Assembly: GCA_947503305.1 (NCBI GenBank)
Contig: CANNDF010000005.1
Coordinates: forward strand, 1 to 64,000
Direction of reading: 5' to 3'
DNA length: 64,000 nucleotides
DNA from: an uncultured Dokdonia sp.
GTDB lineage: Bacteria; Bacteroidota; Bacteroidia; Flavobacteriales; Flavobacteriaceae
Shown here: positions 54,627 through 63,755 of the stretch, piece by piece
Numbering within the stretch: position 1 is the stretch's first letter
Layout: the number at the start of each line of letters is the position of its first letter
Translations under genes and position numbers: made by a program
The notes under the pieces: generated by a model
Database searches by the model: none
Told to the model about the DNA's origin: nothing
Seen by the model: the letters and a program-made list of their open reading frames with translations, nothing else

Positions 54627-56189
54627 CTATCGCATCAACCCTTTTGCTTTTGCTTTGATAACATCGGCGACAGGTTTATTTTCTATTTTACTTTCCAACC
54701 ACGATAGAACATCTAGGTATAAGAAGGCTCTTTTTTCATAAGGATCATCTTCATAAACTTTAAGTTGGGCATGTAGTTTTTTAAATTCCTTTTTTAGTTC
54801 ATGAGGATAGATATCTCCTAGTCCACGTACAAATCCTATTATAGCACGTTGTACTTCATGTAGATCATTCATTTTAATAAGAAATTTATACGTACTGAGG
54901 AGTAAGGATTCTAAATGATAATCTTTTCCCGCTTCATAATGAGCAATAAGATTGAGTAAGCGTGCAAAACACATCAAATCTTCTCTGGTTTTAAGACTCT
55001 TGACATTGATAATCTTAGCGAGATATTCAATACATTTTGTATAGTTTTCGGCACCAAAATAGAGACTTGCAATCTTATAGTAAAAGACCATAACATGATG
55101 TTCATCAATCCTATACTTGGGAGATTTAATTCCATCTACAATCTCTTTGACTAGCGTTTCAAAATTTGCAAAATCACCTATCATAAATCGTTTGTTAAGA
55201 CGATTGCTATAGATATATAGAAATAATAACGTATCTAGATTATCTGCTTTAGGAAACTTAGGATGGTCTTTAACACTTTCTAAGTGCTTCAGTGCCTTAT
55301 TAAATTTTGAATTATGTTTGAGATAAAATAAGGATTCTAGTAAGTAATGTTGTCCTTTAAGATAAAAAACAGGATTGCGAGTGATCATTGCAGGTTGCTC
55401 ATCAAATAAGCGTACCCATCTTTCGGAATATTTATAGCAAGAAAGAAAATCTTGAATCAAAAAACTGTACCACAGATGTGCTTTGTACAACCATAGTTTT
55501 TCGCGAAAGCCTAATTTTTCTAATTCATAAGAAGGCATATGCGCATCAAAATAATCGGTTACCTCACGCTTTTCCTTATCACTTTTTACGTATCCAGTTT
55601 TAAGCATCATTCCATATAATTGTAAGGATAGATTACTTAATTTACTGGTAAGTACATTTTGCTCACTTAACGCTTTTGATTGTATAGCCAGGGCTTCGGC
55701 ACGTGTCTCAATACTTCGTGTGATATACTGAGTTTCTATGAGTTTTTCTAACTCAACAATTTCATAGGCTATATTTTTTTCTTCGTTTTCAATAGCCATC
55801 GTTTTGGCTTTGTCAAGTGTTTTAAGGCTCTGTTTATACAGTCCCTTTTGATAAAGAATAGTAGCAAAATCCAATTGCTCACGTATTTGCATACGAATAT
55901 TCTGATGAGAAGGAGTTAAGCGTAAACTGATAAGTAGTTGCTTATATAGATGTGCTTTTAAATTAGAAAGTTGCGTTTTTGTAACAATCCCAGTTTTAAG
56001 AATAGACGTTTCATCATAGGTTTTCATTTTATCCATATGATCAAAAAGTAAAAGAAATTTTGCATCTGTATTTCCTCCCAATCTGCCTACATACAATTTA
56101 AATTGTCGTTTTTCACTTTTGGACAACGACTTGATCAACACAAAAAGTGAATCGCTTTCTCCATTTAGTGTTGTAATGATTTTTCTCAT
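54627..56189 (-). CDS. Conserved alpha-helical protein of unknown function
   Basis: 520 residues, no signal or membrane segment, rich in charged residues, mostly helical: MRKIITTLNGESDSLFVLIKSLSKSEKRQFKLYVG, then repeated helices such as LYKQSLKTLDKAKTMAIENEEKNIAYEIVELEKLIE and FGAENYTKCIEYLAKIINVKSLKTREDLMCFARLLNLIAHYEAG. The pattern is TPR-like. I recognise this as a Flavobacteriia-type conserved protein but not its function. It is divergent from leuA with 118 bases between starts. A truncated palindrome copy lies within it. Confidence 0.7.
   Translation of the reverse strand: MRKIITTLNGESDSLFVLIKSLSKSEKRQFKLYVGRLGGNTDAKFLLLFDHMDKMKTYDETSILKTGIVTKTQLSNLKAHLYKQLLISLRLTPSHQNIRMQIREQLDFATILYQKGLYKQSLKTLDKAKTMAIENEEKNIAYEIVELEKLIETQYITRSIETRAEALAIQSKALSEQNVLTSKLSNLSLQLYGMMLKTGYVKSDKEKREVTDYFDAHMPSYELEKLGFREKLWLYKAHLWYSFLIQDFLSCYKYSERWVRLFDEQPAMITRNPVFYLKGQHYLLESLFYLKHNSKFNKALKHLESVKDHPKFPKADNLDTLLFLYIYSNRLNKRFMIGDFANFETLVKEIVDGIKSPKYRIDEHHVMVFYYKIASLYFGAENYTKCIEYLAKIINVKSLKTREDLMCFARLLNLIAHYEAGKDYHLESLLLSTYKFLIKMNDLHEVQRAIIGFVRGLGDIYPHELKKEFKKLHAQLKVYEDDPYEKRAFLYLDVLSWLESKIENKPVADVIKAKAKGLMR
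55499..55510. repeat. Truncated palindrome copy (TTTCGCGAAAGC)
   Basis: 12 of 14 bases, inside the 520-residue unknown gene, read as GFREK on the minus strand. Confidence 0.75.
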
Positions 56190-56307
56190 AAAAAACTATA
56201 ATACAGCATTTTACACTTTAATAATTAATTGTAAGCATCGTAATCAATAAGGATACAGACGTTGCTTTCCATAAACCAAGATATATATTCGTAATTAAAA
56301 ATAAACT

Positions 56308-57480
56308 ATGTCCAAAGATAAAGTTCAAATCTTCGATACCACATTACGTGATGGGGAGCAAGTCCCAGGTTGTAAACTAGCCACAAAAGAAAAACTAGTC
56401 ATTGCAAAACGTCTGGATGTACTGGGTGTAGATGTTATTGAAGCTGGATTCCCTATATCAAGTCCAGGAGATTTTGGGTCTGTAGAAGAAATTTCAAAAT
56501 TAGTTCAAAATGCTACGGTATGTGGTCTTACCAGAGCTGTAGAAAAAGATATTGAAGTAGCGGCACAAGCACTCACTTATGCAAAGTTTCCTCGTATTCA
56601 TACAGGAATAGGAACGAGTGAATCACATATGAAATACAAGTTCAAGGCTACGCCTGAACAAATTATAGAACGTGCTGTAAAAGCAACAGCATATGCCAAA
56701 AGCTATGTAGAAGATGTAGAATTTTATGCCGAAGATGCTGGACGTACAGATAATGTTTTTCTAGCACGTGTGCTTGAAGAAGTCATTAAGGCAGGAGCAA
56801 CGGTTCTTAATATCCCAGATACAACTGGGTACTGCCTTCCTGATGAATATGGTGCAAAAATGAAATACTTACGAGAAAACGTAAGAGGAATTGAAAATGT
56901 AATTCTATCCTGTCATTGCCATAATGATTTAGGACTCGCTACTGCAAACTCGATTGCTGGTGTACAAAATGGCGCTCGCCAAATTGAGTGTACTATCAAT
57001 GGCATAGGAGAACGAGCTGGAAATACTTCTCTTGAAGAAGTAGTCATGATTTTAAAACAACACCCATACTTAAATCTAGAGACAAATATCAATACCCAAT
57101 TACTCTATAACACAAGCCAAATGGTTAGTGAAAAAATGGGGATGATGGTACAACCTAATAAAGCTATTGTAGGTGCAAATGCTTTTGCTCATAGCTCGGG
57201 AATACATCAAGATGGAGTGATCAAAAATCGCGAGACCTATGAGATTATAGACCCTGCAGAAGTAGGTGTTACAGAAAGTGCCATTGTACTTACCGCTAGA
57301 AGTGGACGTGCAGCACTTGCTTACAGATCTAAAAAAATAGGATATGAACTTACTAAGAACCAACTCGATGTGGCATATCAAAACTTCCTGACTGTTGCAG
57401 ATCAACAGAAAGAAGTAAAAGACAATGATATCCATCGTATTATGGAAGCTGTTCAGATACAAGCTGGTGCGCTCGCATAA
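56308..57480 (+). CDS. leuA: 2-isopropylmalate synthase
   Basis: 390 residues. The catalytic TIM barrel is complete: [19 protein letters not shown], the metal-binding [31 protein letters not shown] and the linker [12 protein letters not shown]. The C-terminal LeuA_dimer allosteric domain (about 120 further residues in the 510-residue enzyme) is absent, a form common in Bacteroidetes, so classical leucine feedback inhibition may be lost or different. First gene of leuACDB; the gap to leuC is 116 bases without an ORF. Confidence 0.95.
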   Translation: MSKDKVQIFDTTLRDGEQVPGCKLATKEKLVIAKRLDVLGVDVIEAGFPISSPGDFGSVEEISKLVQNATVCGLTRAVEKDIEVAAQALTYAKFPRIHTGIGTSESHMKYKFKATPEQIIERAVKATAYAKSYVEDVEFYAEDAGRTDNVFLARVLEEVIKAGATVLNIPDTTGYCLPDEYGAKMKYLRENVRGIENVILSCHCHNDLGLATANSIAGVQNGARQIECTINGIGERAGNTSLEEVVMILKQHPYLNLETNINTQLLYNTSQMVSEKMGMMVQPNKAIVGANAFAHSSGIHQDGVIKNRETYEIIDPAEVGVTESAIVLTARSGRAALAYRSKKIGYELTKNQLDVAYQNFLTVADQQKEVKDNDIHRIMEAVQIQAGALA

Positions 57481-57596
57481 TACTTTATCCTATTCTTAAA
57501 TAATTAATAAGGATAAAAAGAAACTTTAGAAACAAAATAATTATCTTTTATAGATCATAGTCATAACCCAAAATACCCGATACTTAGGGCGTATAT

Positions 57597-58982
57597 ATGA
57601 GTAAAACATTATTTGATAAAGTCTGGGATGCCCATGTTGTAGATACAATTCCTGATGGACCACAGATTTTATATATAGACAAACACCTTATACATGAGGT
57701 GACGAGTCCACAGGCATTTAATGAACTTGAAGCCCGAGGAATTCCGATTGCACGACCTGATCAGATTGTGGCAACAGCAGACCATAACACTCCCACCGTA
57801 AATCAACATTTACCTATTAAAGATCCGCTTTCGCGAAATCAACTAGAACAACTCACCAAAAATTGTGAGAAACATGGGATTACCCTTTATGCTCTAGGGC
57901 ATGAATACAACGGTATTGTACATGTGATGGCTCCAGAACTTGGAATCACACAACCTGGAATGACGATGGTATGTGGCGATAGTCATACCAGTACTCATGG
58001 TGCTTTTGGCACTATCGCTTTTGGTATAGGAACCAGTCAGGTAGCTCAGGTATTTGCAAGTCAAAGTCTGTTGCTTAAAAAACCCAAAAGTCTACGTGTC
58101 AATGTAAATGGCACTCTTGCTGCGGGGGTATTACCCAAAGATGTCATCTTATATATTATCTCTCAGATAGGTACGAATGCAGGCACAGGTTATTTCTGTG
58201 AATACGCAGGTAATGTTTTTGAAGAGATGTCTATGGAAGGTCGTATGACCGTATGTAATATGAGTATCGAAATGGGAGCTCGTGGTGGTATGATCGCACC
58301 AGATCAAACTACATTTGATTATATAGAAGGGAAGAAATTTGCTCCGCAAGGAGACGCTTTCGCGAAAGCGGTCTCCTATTGGAAAACCCTACCCACAGAT
58401 CCTGACGCTGTCTTTGACAAAGAATATCATTTTGATGCTGCAGATATTGGCCCTATGCTTACGTATGGTACCAATCCAGGGATGGGAATTAAAATCAATG
58501 CACATATCCCAGAAACGGGAGATATGACATTTGAAAAAGCATTAGAATACATGGATTTTAAAGGAGGTACACAATTACTAGACACCCCTATTAACTATGT
58601 ATTTATAGGAAGTTGTACAAATTCTCGCATTGAAGATTTTAGAGTAGCCGCACATTATATAAAAGGAAAACAAAAAGCCGCACATGTCAATGCATGGCTA
58701 GTACCAGGATCACAACAAGTCGTCAAGCAATTACAAGAAGAAGGGCTGACGCAGGTATTTGAAGCAGCCGGGTTTACGCTAAGAGAACCTGGTTGCTCTG
58801 CTTGCCTTGCCATGAATGATGATAAAATTCCGTCGGGAGAATATTGTGTTTCTACTTCCAATCGAAATTTTGAAGGTCGCCAAGGACAAGGGGCTCGTAC
58901 CATACTTGCCAGTCCTCTAGTAGCCGCAGCAACAGCTATTGAAGGAAAAATAATAGACATTACAAAAACAGTCAAAATCTAA
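57597..58982 (+). CDS. leuC: 3-isopropylmalate dehydratase large subunit
   Basis: 461 residues of the aconitase-fold large subunit. Cluster cysteines are in [12 protein letters not shown] (about 340) and [10 protein letters not shown] (C400, C403); other motifs: [46 protein letters not shown]. With LeuD it isomerises 2-isopropylmalate to 3-isopropylmalate. Stop overlaps the leuD start by one base. Two palindrome copies lie in the gene (one truncated at 57827, one perfect at 58356). Confidence 0.98.
   Translation: MSKTLFDKVWDAHVVDTIPDGPQILYIDKHLIHEVTSPQAFNELEARGIPIARPDQIVATADHNTPTVNQHLPIKDPLSRNQLEQLTKNCEKHGITLYALGHEYNGIVHVMAPELGITQPGMTMVCGDSHTSTHGAFGTIAFGIGTSQVAQVFASQSLLLKKPKSLRVNVNGTLAAGVLPKDVILYIISQIGTNAGTGYFCEYAGNVFEEMSMEGRMTVCNMSIEMGARGGMIAPDQTTFDYIEGKKFAPQGDAFAKAVSYWKTLPTDPDAVFDKEYHFDAADIGPMLTYGTNPGMGIKINAHIPETGDMTFEKALEYMDFKGGTQLLDTPINYVFIGSCTNSRIEDFRVAAHYIKGKQKAAHVNAWLVPGSQQVVKQLQEEGLTQVFEAAGFTLREPGCSACLAMNDDKIPSGEYCVSTSNRNFEGRQGQGARTILASPLVAAATAIEGKIIDITKTVKI
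57827..57838. repeat. Truncated palindrome copy (GCTTTCGCGAAA)
   Basis: 12 of 14 bases, inside leuC, read as PLSRN. Confidence 0.75.
58356..58369. repeat. GCTTTCGCGAAAGC palindrome, copy 10
   Basis: Perfect copy inside leuC, read as AFAKA. Confidence 0.9.
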
Positions 58983-59587
58983 TGGAAAAATTCAGCACCT
59001 TAATAACGACAGCAGTTCCATTACCTATAGAAAATGTAGATACCGATCAAATTATCCCAGCACGATTTTTAAAAGCTACAGATAAGAAAGGGTTTGGAGA
59101 CAATGTATTCAGAGATTGGAGATATACAAATGACGGAAATAAACATGAAGATTTTCCATTAAACCAACCACAGTATGCAAACGCACAGATATTAGTAGCG
59201 GGTGATAATTTTGGATGTGGTTCCAGTCGTGAGCATGCCGCATGGGCGATTGTCGGATATGGATTTAAAGTAGTGATTTCTAGCTTTTTTGCAGATATCT
59301 TTAAAGGAAATGCACTCAATAATGGCCTCCTTCCTATTCAAGTGTCTCCAGATTTTCTTACTACGCTTTTAAAAGAAGTACAAACGCATCCAGCAACTCC
59401 TATTACTGTAGATCTAGAAGCACAAACAGTTCATTATAAAACATCTGGACAAGAGATCAAAACAACTTTTGAAATAGATCCCTATAAAAAAGTATGCATG
59501 ATCAATGGTTATGATGATATCGATTATCTTGTAAATAGTAAAGAAAAAATAGAAAACTTTGAAAAAGAAAGAGTTATCTTTAAATAA
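58982..59587 (+). CDS. leuD: 3-isopropylmalate dehydratase small subunit
   Basis: 201 residues. [22 protein letters not shown] and the [30 protein letters not shown] core are diagnostic of the LeuD swivelling domain. Length is normal. The start ATG shares its A with the leuC stop (TAATG), ensuring coupled expression of the two subunits. leuB follows after 42 bases. Confidence 0.98.
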   Translation: MEKFSTLITTAVPLPIENVDTDQIIPARFLKATDKKGFGDNVFRDWRYTNDGNKHEDFPLNQPQYANAQILVAGDNFGCGSSREHAAWAIVGYGFKVVISSFFADIFKGNALNNGLLPIQVSPDFLTTLLKEVQTHPATPITVDLEAQTVHYKTSGQEIKTTFEIDPYKKVCMINGYDDIDYLVNSKEKIENFEKERVIFK

Positions 59588-59629
59588 CACACAAAGAATT
59601 TAGATAAAAATAGAGACGTATACCTGTTT

Positions 59630-60745
59630 ATGAAATACCAAATAGCCATAATTCCAGGAGATGGAATAGGACCTGAAGTCACCGCTCAAGCAAAAAAAGC
59701 ATTGGATGCAATTGCAGATATTTTTGAACATCAATTTACATATACCACTGCTCAGATGGGTGCGTGTGCTATAGATGCTACAGGAAATCCATTACCAGAA
59801 GAAACAATAGATATTTGTGAGGCTTCAGATGCGATCCTTTTTGGGGCGATCGGACACCCAAAATATGATAATGACCCGAATGCTAAAGTACGTCCAGAAC
59901 AAGGACTGTTGCGTTTACGTAAATCTTTAGGACTCTTTTGTAATATACGCCCTGTAAAAGCATATGAACAATTGATTGAAAACTCTCCTCTAAAAAAAGA
60001 TATTATTGCAGGAACAGATATCTCTATCTACAGAGAATTAACCGGAGGTATTTATTTTGGAGAAAAACAATTGAGTGAAGACGGACAAGTAGCTTCTGAT
60101 GGTTGCTCGTATTCTGTAGAAGAAATAAGTCGTATTACCCATCTTGCCTTTAAAGAAGCACAGAATAGACGAAAAAAACTGACGCTGGTAGACAAAGCAA
60201 ATGTATTGGAAACGTCTCGCCTTTGGCGAAAAACAGTAACAGAGATTTCTAAAAACTATCCTGATGTTACATTGGATTTTCTGTTTGTAGATAATGCTGC
60301 CATGCAAATGATCTTACATCCGAAACAGTTTGATGTAATTCTTACCGAAAATTTATTTGGAGATATAATCTCTGATGAAGCGAGTGTTATAGGAGGGTCT
60401 ATAGGTCTACTTGCTTCGGCTTCTGTAGGAGAAGACAATGCTTTGTTTGAACCTATCCACGGCAGTTTTCCGCAAGCAACAGGAAAAGATATTGCAAATC
60501 CGCTTGCCAGTATTCTATCTGCGGCAATGCTATTAAGACATCTAGACCTACATAAAGAAGCTACTTTGGTAGAAGCTGCTGTAGAAAAATCACTAGAGCT
60601 TGGGTTTACAACCTCAGATATCAATCCAGACAATCCTTTTGGGACTTCCAAAGTAGGAGATTTTATTGCTGATTTTATTCTTAACCCAGAAGATCCTAAC
60701 CGTAATTTTCAAAATATATTTGTAGGACAAAGTACAATTATTTAA
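59630..60745 (+). CDS. leuB: 3-isopropylmalate dehydrogenase
   Basis: 371 residues. IAIIPGDGIGPEVTAQAKKAL opens the NAD-binding fold; LLRLRKSLGLFCNIRPVKAY, TGGIYFG, VDKANVLETSRLWRK, DVILTENLFGDIISDEASVIGGSIGLLASAS and EPIHGSFPQATGKDIANP are the substrate and NAD motifs. It oxidises and decarboxylates 3-isopropylmalate to the leucine precursor. Final gene of leuACDB, followed by a strong terminator. Confidence 0.98.
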   Translation: MKYQIAIIPGDGIGPEVTAQAKKALDAIADIFEHQFTYTTAQMGACAIDATGNPLPEETIDICEASDAILFGAIGHPKYDNDPNAKVRPEQGLLRLRKSLGLFCNIRPVKAYEQLIENSPLKKDIIAGTDISIYRELTGGIYFGEKQLSEDGQVASDGCSYSVEEISRITHLAFKEAQNRRKKLTLVDKANVLETSRLWRKTVTEISKNYPDVTLDFLFVDNAAMQMILHPKQFDVILTENLFGDIISDEASVIGGSIGLLASASVGEDNALFEPIHGSFPQATGKDIANPLASILSAAMLLRHLDLHKEATLVEAAVEKSLELGFTTSDINPDNPFGTSKVGDFIADFILNPEDPNRNFQNIFVGQSTII

Positions 60746-60790
60746 GAGCTCACATAGATATAATACTTACGACACAGATCGTATCCTTTT

Positions 60791-60818
60791 AAAAGCCAAA
60801 CGATATGTTTGGCTTTTT
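60791..60818 (+). terminator. Rho-independent terminator of leuACDB
   Basis: 11-bp perfect stem AAAAGCCAAAC / GTTTGGCTTTT around GATAT, followed by T. Confidence 0.9.
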
Positions 60819-60879
60819 CCAGTAGTAGAATAGGTTTTTAGAATAGTATATAGAAAACTCGTAAAATGTATGTGTATTC

Positions 60880-60893
60880 GCTTTCGCGAAAGC
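60880..60893. repeat. GCTTTCGCGAAAGC palindrome, copy 11
   Basis: Perfect intergenic copy between leuB and the OsmC gene; the left flank TGTATTC mirrors the right flank of copies 4 and 5. Confidence 0.9.
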
Positions 60894-60995
60894 GGTATCT
60901 TTTAACATTATATTCTATTAATACCCACATCATTTTTTTGAGATTACAGTACCTTTATAGCCACTCTAGTGTACTTAAACCCATAATCTGTTTAT

Positions 60996-61466
60996 ATGAA
61001 AAGTCACCAATATAACATCAAAGTCGAATGGACAGGAAATCAAGGTAATGGAACTCTCAATTATAAATCATATACAAGAGATCATACAATTACTGGAAAC
61101 GGGAAATATAGCGAAATACGAGCGTCTTCAGATCCATCCTTTCTAGGAGATAAATCAAGATATAATCCTGAAGATCTTTTTCTTTCTTCTCTCGCTGCTT
61201 GCCATATGCTTTGGTACTTACATCTATGTAGTGTTCATAAAATCGTAGTAACTGACTATATCGATCGAGCTACTGGTATTATGGAAGAAGACAAAAATGG
61301 AAGTGGGAAATTTGTCGCAGTAACCTTGCATCCTGAAGTTCATATAGAAGATGAAAGCCATATAAAAAAAGCAAACGAATTACATACTGAGGCAAATAAA
61401 ATGTGCTTTATCGCAAATTCATGTAATTTTAAAATAAAGCATGATCCTAAGACAATCGCTTTATAA
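60996..61466 (+). CDS. OsmC family peroxiredoxin-like protein
   Basis: 156 residues. The two conserved cysteines of OsmC/Ohr proteins are visible: EDLFLSSLAACHMLWYLHLC with the first, and CFIANSCNFKIKH with the second. Members reduce organic hydroperoxides using the Cys pair. Cytosolic, normal size. It carries its own terminator, a 38-bp palindrome, directly after. Confidence 0.92.
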   Translation: MKSHQYNIKVEWTGNQGNGTLNYKSYTRDHTITGNGKYSEIRASSDPSFLGDKSRYNPEDLFLSSLAACHMLWYLHLCSVHKIVVTDYIDRATGIMEEDKNGSGKFVAVTLHPEVHIEDESHIKKANELHTEANKMCFIANSCNFKIKHDPKTIAL

Positions 61467-61563
61467 TTATTTATTAATCTTATAAGAATCAATTATATAC
61501 TTTATTGAACTCTAAGTCAATTTAATAATTAGTATATTAATAGGAGTATTTTTCAAGAGTGTC

Positions 61564-61601
61564 AAAAAATAAAACTTGAATTAATTCAAGTTTTATTTTT
61601 T
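61564..61601 (+). terminator. Terminator after the OsmC gene (38-bp perfect palindrome)
   Basis: Perfect palindrome with core ACTTGAATTAATTCAAGT (61574-61591) flanked by A-run/T-run arms. The same core recurs at 62957-62974. Confidence 0.85.
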
Positions 61602-61670
61602 TATATACCAATAATTTTGGGGTCTTACTATTTACCACCCCCCATCATTAACCATCATTAAATATACACT

Positions 61671-62237
61671 ATGACTAATAATCTTAGAAAAAAGATTGAA
61701 AAATATACCTCAGTAACAGATGAAATGTGGCAATTCATAGAAGAGACCACCGAAGTAATGCATATAAAAAAGAAGGAAGTATTAATAAAATATTCCGAAT
61801 TAAATAAGAATGTATACTTTATAGATTCTGGAAGTTTTGAAATGTCTCTCATCTCTGGAAATGGAGATTCAAAAACGGTCTGGTTTTTTTTAGATGAAAT
61901 ATTCCGTATGGTAAGTGCTATGGATAGTCTTTTTTTAGATGAACCAACTAAATATGAAGTTACTGCATTAGAAGATTCTAAAGTTATTAAATTTAATTAT
62001 AATGCATTAAAAATTTGGGAAGAACGATATCCTGAAATAAATGAGTTTTGCAAGAAGGACTTATTAAATGACTTTATGAATTCTAATGAAATAAGAAATC
62101 ATATGGTATCTCACACCCCTTCTGAGTTTATCGAATATTTAAAAAATAAATATCCATTCCTTTTAGAAAGAATACCTGATAAGAATATTGCATATTTTAT
62201 GGGAATTACGCCAGAATGGTTCTCAAAAATCAAATAA
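61671..62237 (+). CDS. Crp/Fnr-like regulator, tandem paralog 1
   Basis: 188 residues: an N-terminal cyclic-nucleotide-binding beta-roll (about 20-125: VLIKYSELNKNVYFIDSGSFEMSL, SKTVWFFLDEIFRMVSAMDSLF) and a C-terminal helical part ending NIAYFMGITPEWFSKIK, matching the recognition helix NIASYLGITPETLSRIR of Bacteroidetes Crp-like proteins. No wing follows, so the helix-turn-helix is minimal. No ligand-contact RxS pattern of classical Crp is visible, so ligand binding is unproven. Paralog 2 follows after 26 bases. Confidence 0.82.
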   Translation: MTNNLRKKIEKYTSVTDEMWQFIEETTEVMHIKKKEVLIKYSELNKNVYFIDSGSFEMSLISGNGDSKTVWFFLDEIFRMVSAMDSLFLDEPTKYEVTALEDSKVIKFNYNALKIWEERYPEINEFCKKDLLNDFMNSNEIRNHMVSHTPSEFIEYLKNKYPFLLERIPDKNIAYFMGITPEWFSKIK

Positions 62238-62263
62238 AAATAGATATATAATTTATCTCGATT

Positions 62264-62836
62264 ATGAAAGAAGCATTCCGAAAAAAAATAGAGAGACGAG
62301 TACGTATTACAGATGAGATATGGAGTGATATAGAAAAAGACTGTAGCGTCATGTATCTCAAAAAGAAAGATGTCTTAATTAATTATTCAGATATTGATAA
62401 GAATCTATATTTTATTAATTCAGGAAGTTTTGAAATGTCATTAGTATCTGGAAATGGGGATTCAAAAACGGTTTGGTTTTTTTTGGATACTATTTTTAAT
62501 ATGGTAGGAGTAATGGATAGTATAATGTTCAACGAGCCTACAAAATATGAGATAACAGCTTTGGAGGATGCTACAGTTATTAAGTTTAATTTCTATACTG
62601 GAGAATCATGGATGGAAAAATACCCGCAATTAAGTGAATTTGCTAGAAAAGATATCTTACACGATTTTATAGAATCTAGCGAAATAAGACATCATATGAC
62701 GTCACATTCTCCTCATCAATTTATTGAATATTTAAAACATAAATACCCGGAAATATTAGAAAGAATACCCGCTAAAAATATTGCAGGATTTATGGGAATT
62801 ACACCAGAATGGTTTTCTAAGATTAAAAATAAATAA
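62264..62836 (+). CDS. Crp/Fnr-like regulator, tandem paralog 2
   Basis: 190 residues, clearly duplicated from paralog 1: shared ...NSGSFEMSLVSGNGDSKTVWFFLD, NEPTKYEITALEDATVIKFN and KNIAGFMGITPEWFSKIK. About two-thirds of residues match by eye, with the most change in the helix near 125-160. Same minimal recognition helix, so the pair could form homo- or heterodimers. Co-transcribed with paralog 1 and followed by a long palindromic terminator. Confidence 0.82.
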   Translation: MKEAFRKKIERRVRITDEIWSDIEKDCSVMYLKKKDVLINYSDIDKNLYFINSGSFEMSLVSGNGDSKTVWFFLDTIFNMVGVMDSIMFNEPTKYEITALEDATVIKFNFYTGESWMEKYPQLSEFARKDILHDFIESSEIRHHMTSHSPHQFIEYLKHKYPEILERIPAKNIAGFMGITPEWFSKIKNK

Positions 62837-62941
62837 AATACACTCTTTTTTATAAGAGAAGATCCACATTTAATTTCGGTAATTATTCAAATTAGATTAC
62901 AACATTAAAATACCGCTTTAAACTCTCTATATGATATATTA

Positions 62942-62989
62942 AATAAAAAGCAAATCACTTGAATTAATTCAAGTGATTTGCTTTTTATT
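62942..62989 (+). terminator. 48-bp perfect palindromic terminator
   Basis: Perfect palindrome with core ACTTGAATTAATTCAAGT (62957-62974) and arms AAAAAGCAAATC / GATTTGCTTTTT. It ends the Crp-like pair. The other parts of the 323-bp gap (62837-62941, 62990-63159) show no gene and no clear promoter box. Confidence 0.85.
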
Positions 62990-63159
62990 GTTCTTTTCTT
63001 TGAAGTAAGAGAAGGAATAAAGAAAATACATTGCATAAAAATCAAAACTAATACTCACTATATCCCCTACTTAAACAGTCATCTGTTTAGGTATCTGTTT
63101 TGATGCATCCCAACTTTATTTCTTTCAGGAAATAGATTGTAATCATTTAACCAACCACT

Positions 63160-63753
63160 ATGATACAAGAATCGAATCATGAGGATACTCATGGTATGTT
63201 CTATACCAAAAAAGAACCCCGAAAGTCCTTCTCTACTTACATGCGAAATCAAAACAAACTGTATGTCAACTCATTAAATGTGATTGACAGAAAAGCAGCG
63301 ATTATGATTCGTGTGAATGCGACGATTATCTCTGGAATTGTTATTTTTTTTGAGCATATACAAGGAATTCCTCAAGGGCTTACCATAGGACTTGTTATGG
63401 TTATTGCTTCATTTATTTCTTTACTCACTGCATTGAGTGCTTCTAGGCCCAACACATTTTCGGTAATGAAGCGCCATAAGAATACCATTTTTAAAAAGTA
63501 TCCTAAAATAGAAGAGAATATTTTTTTGGTAGGTCTGTATGATAATATTTCACTACAAGAATATGAAGCTGCCTATAGCAAATTAATAAAAAGCCAAGAG
63601 CTCCAAGTAGGGAATCAAATTAGGACTATGTATCTTTTTGAACGTCAATTAAAAAGAGCTTTTATTCTTATTGAAATAGCATACGGTTCATTCATTATCG
63701 GTTTTATCATTGTAGTTCTCACATTCATTATTTCCAACCTAATAAATCAATAA
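63160..63753 (+). CDS. Pycsar-effector-like membrane protein (DUF5706/PycTM type)
   Basis: 197 residues. YVNSLNVIDRKAAIMIRVNATIISGIVIFF starts the first membrane segment, LTIGLVMVIASFISLLTALSASRPNTF the second, and IEIAYGSFIIGFIIVVLTFIISNLI a C-terminal third; in between, NIFLVGLYDNISLQEYEAAYSKLIKSQE. This is the DUF5706/PycTM pattern: in Pycsar defence, nucleotide binding makes PycTM disrupt the membrane. No pyrimidine cyclase lies in the window. The next gene, a metallophosphatase-like lipoprotein, starts 2 bases after the stop. Identity as DUF5706 is from recognition. Confidence 0.75.
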   Translation: MIQESNHEDTHGMFYTKKEPRKSFSTYMRNQNKLYVNSLNVIDRKAAIMIRVNATIISGIVIFFEHIQGIPQGLTIGLVMVIASFISLLTALSASRPNTFSVMKRHKNTIFKKYPKIEENIFLVGLYDNISLQEYEAAYSKLIKSQELQVGNQIRTMYLFERQLKRAFILIEIAYGSFIIGFIIVVLTFIISNLINQ

Positions 63754-63755
63754 TA

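Noticed and set aside
40603-58369. Palindrome as a transposon end or phage attachment site
   Set aside because: Copies lack flanking inverted repeats, target duplications or integrase genes, and lie inside intact conserved genes.
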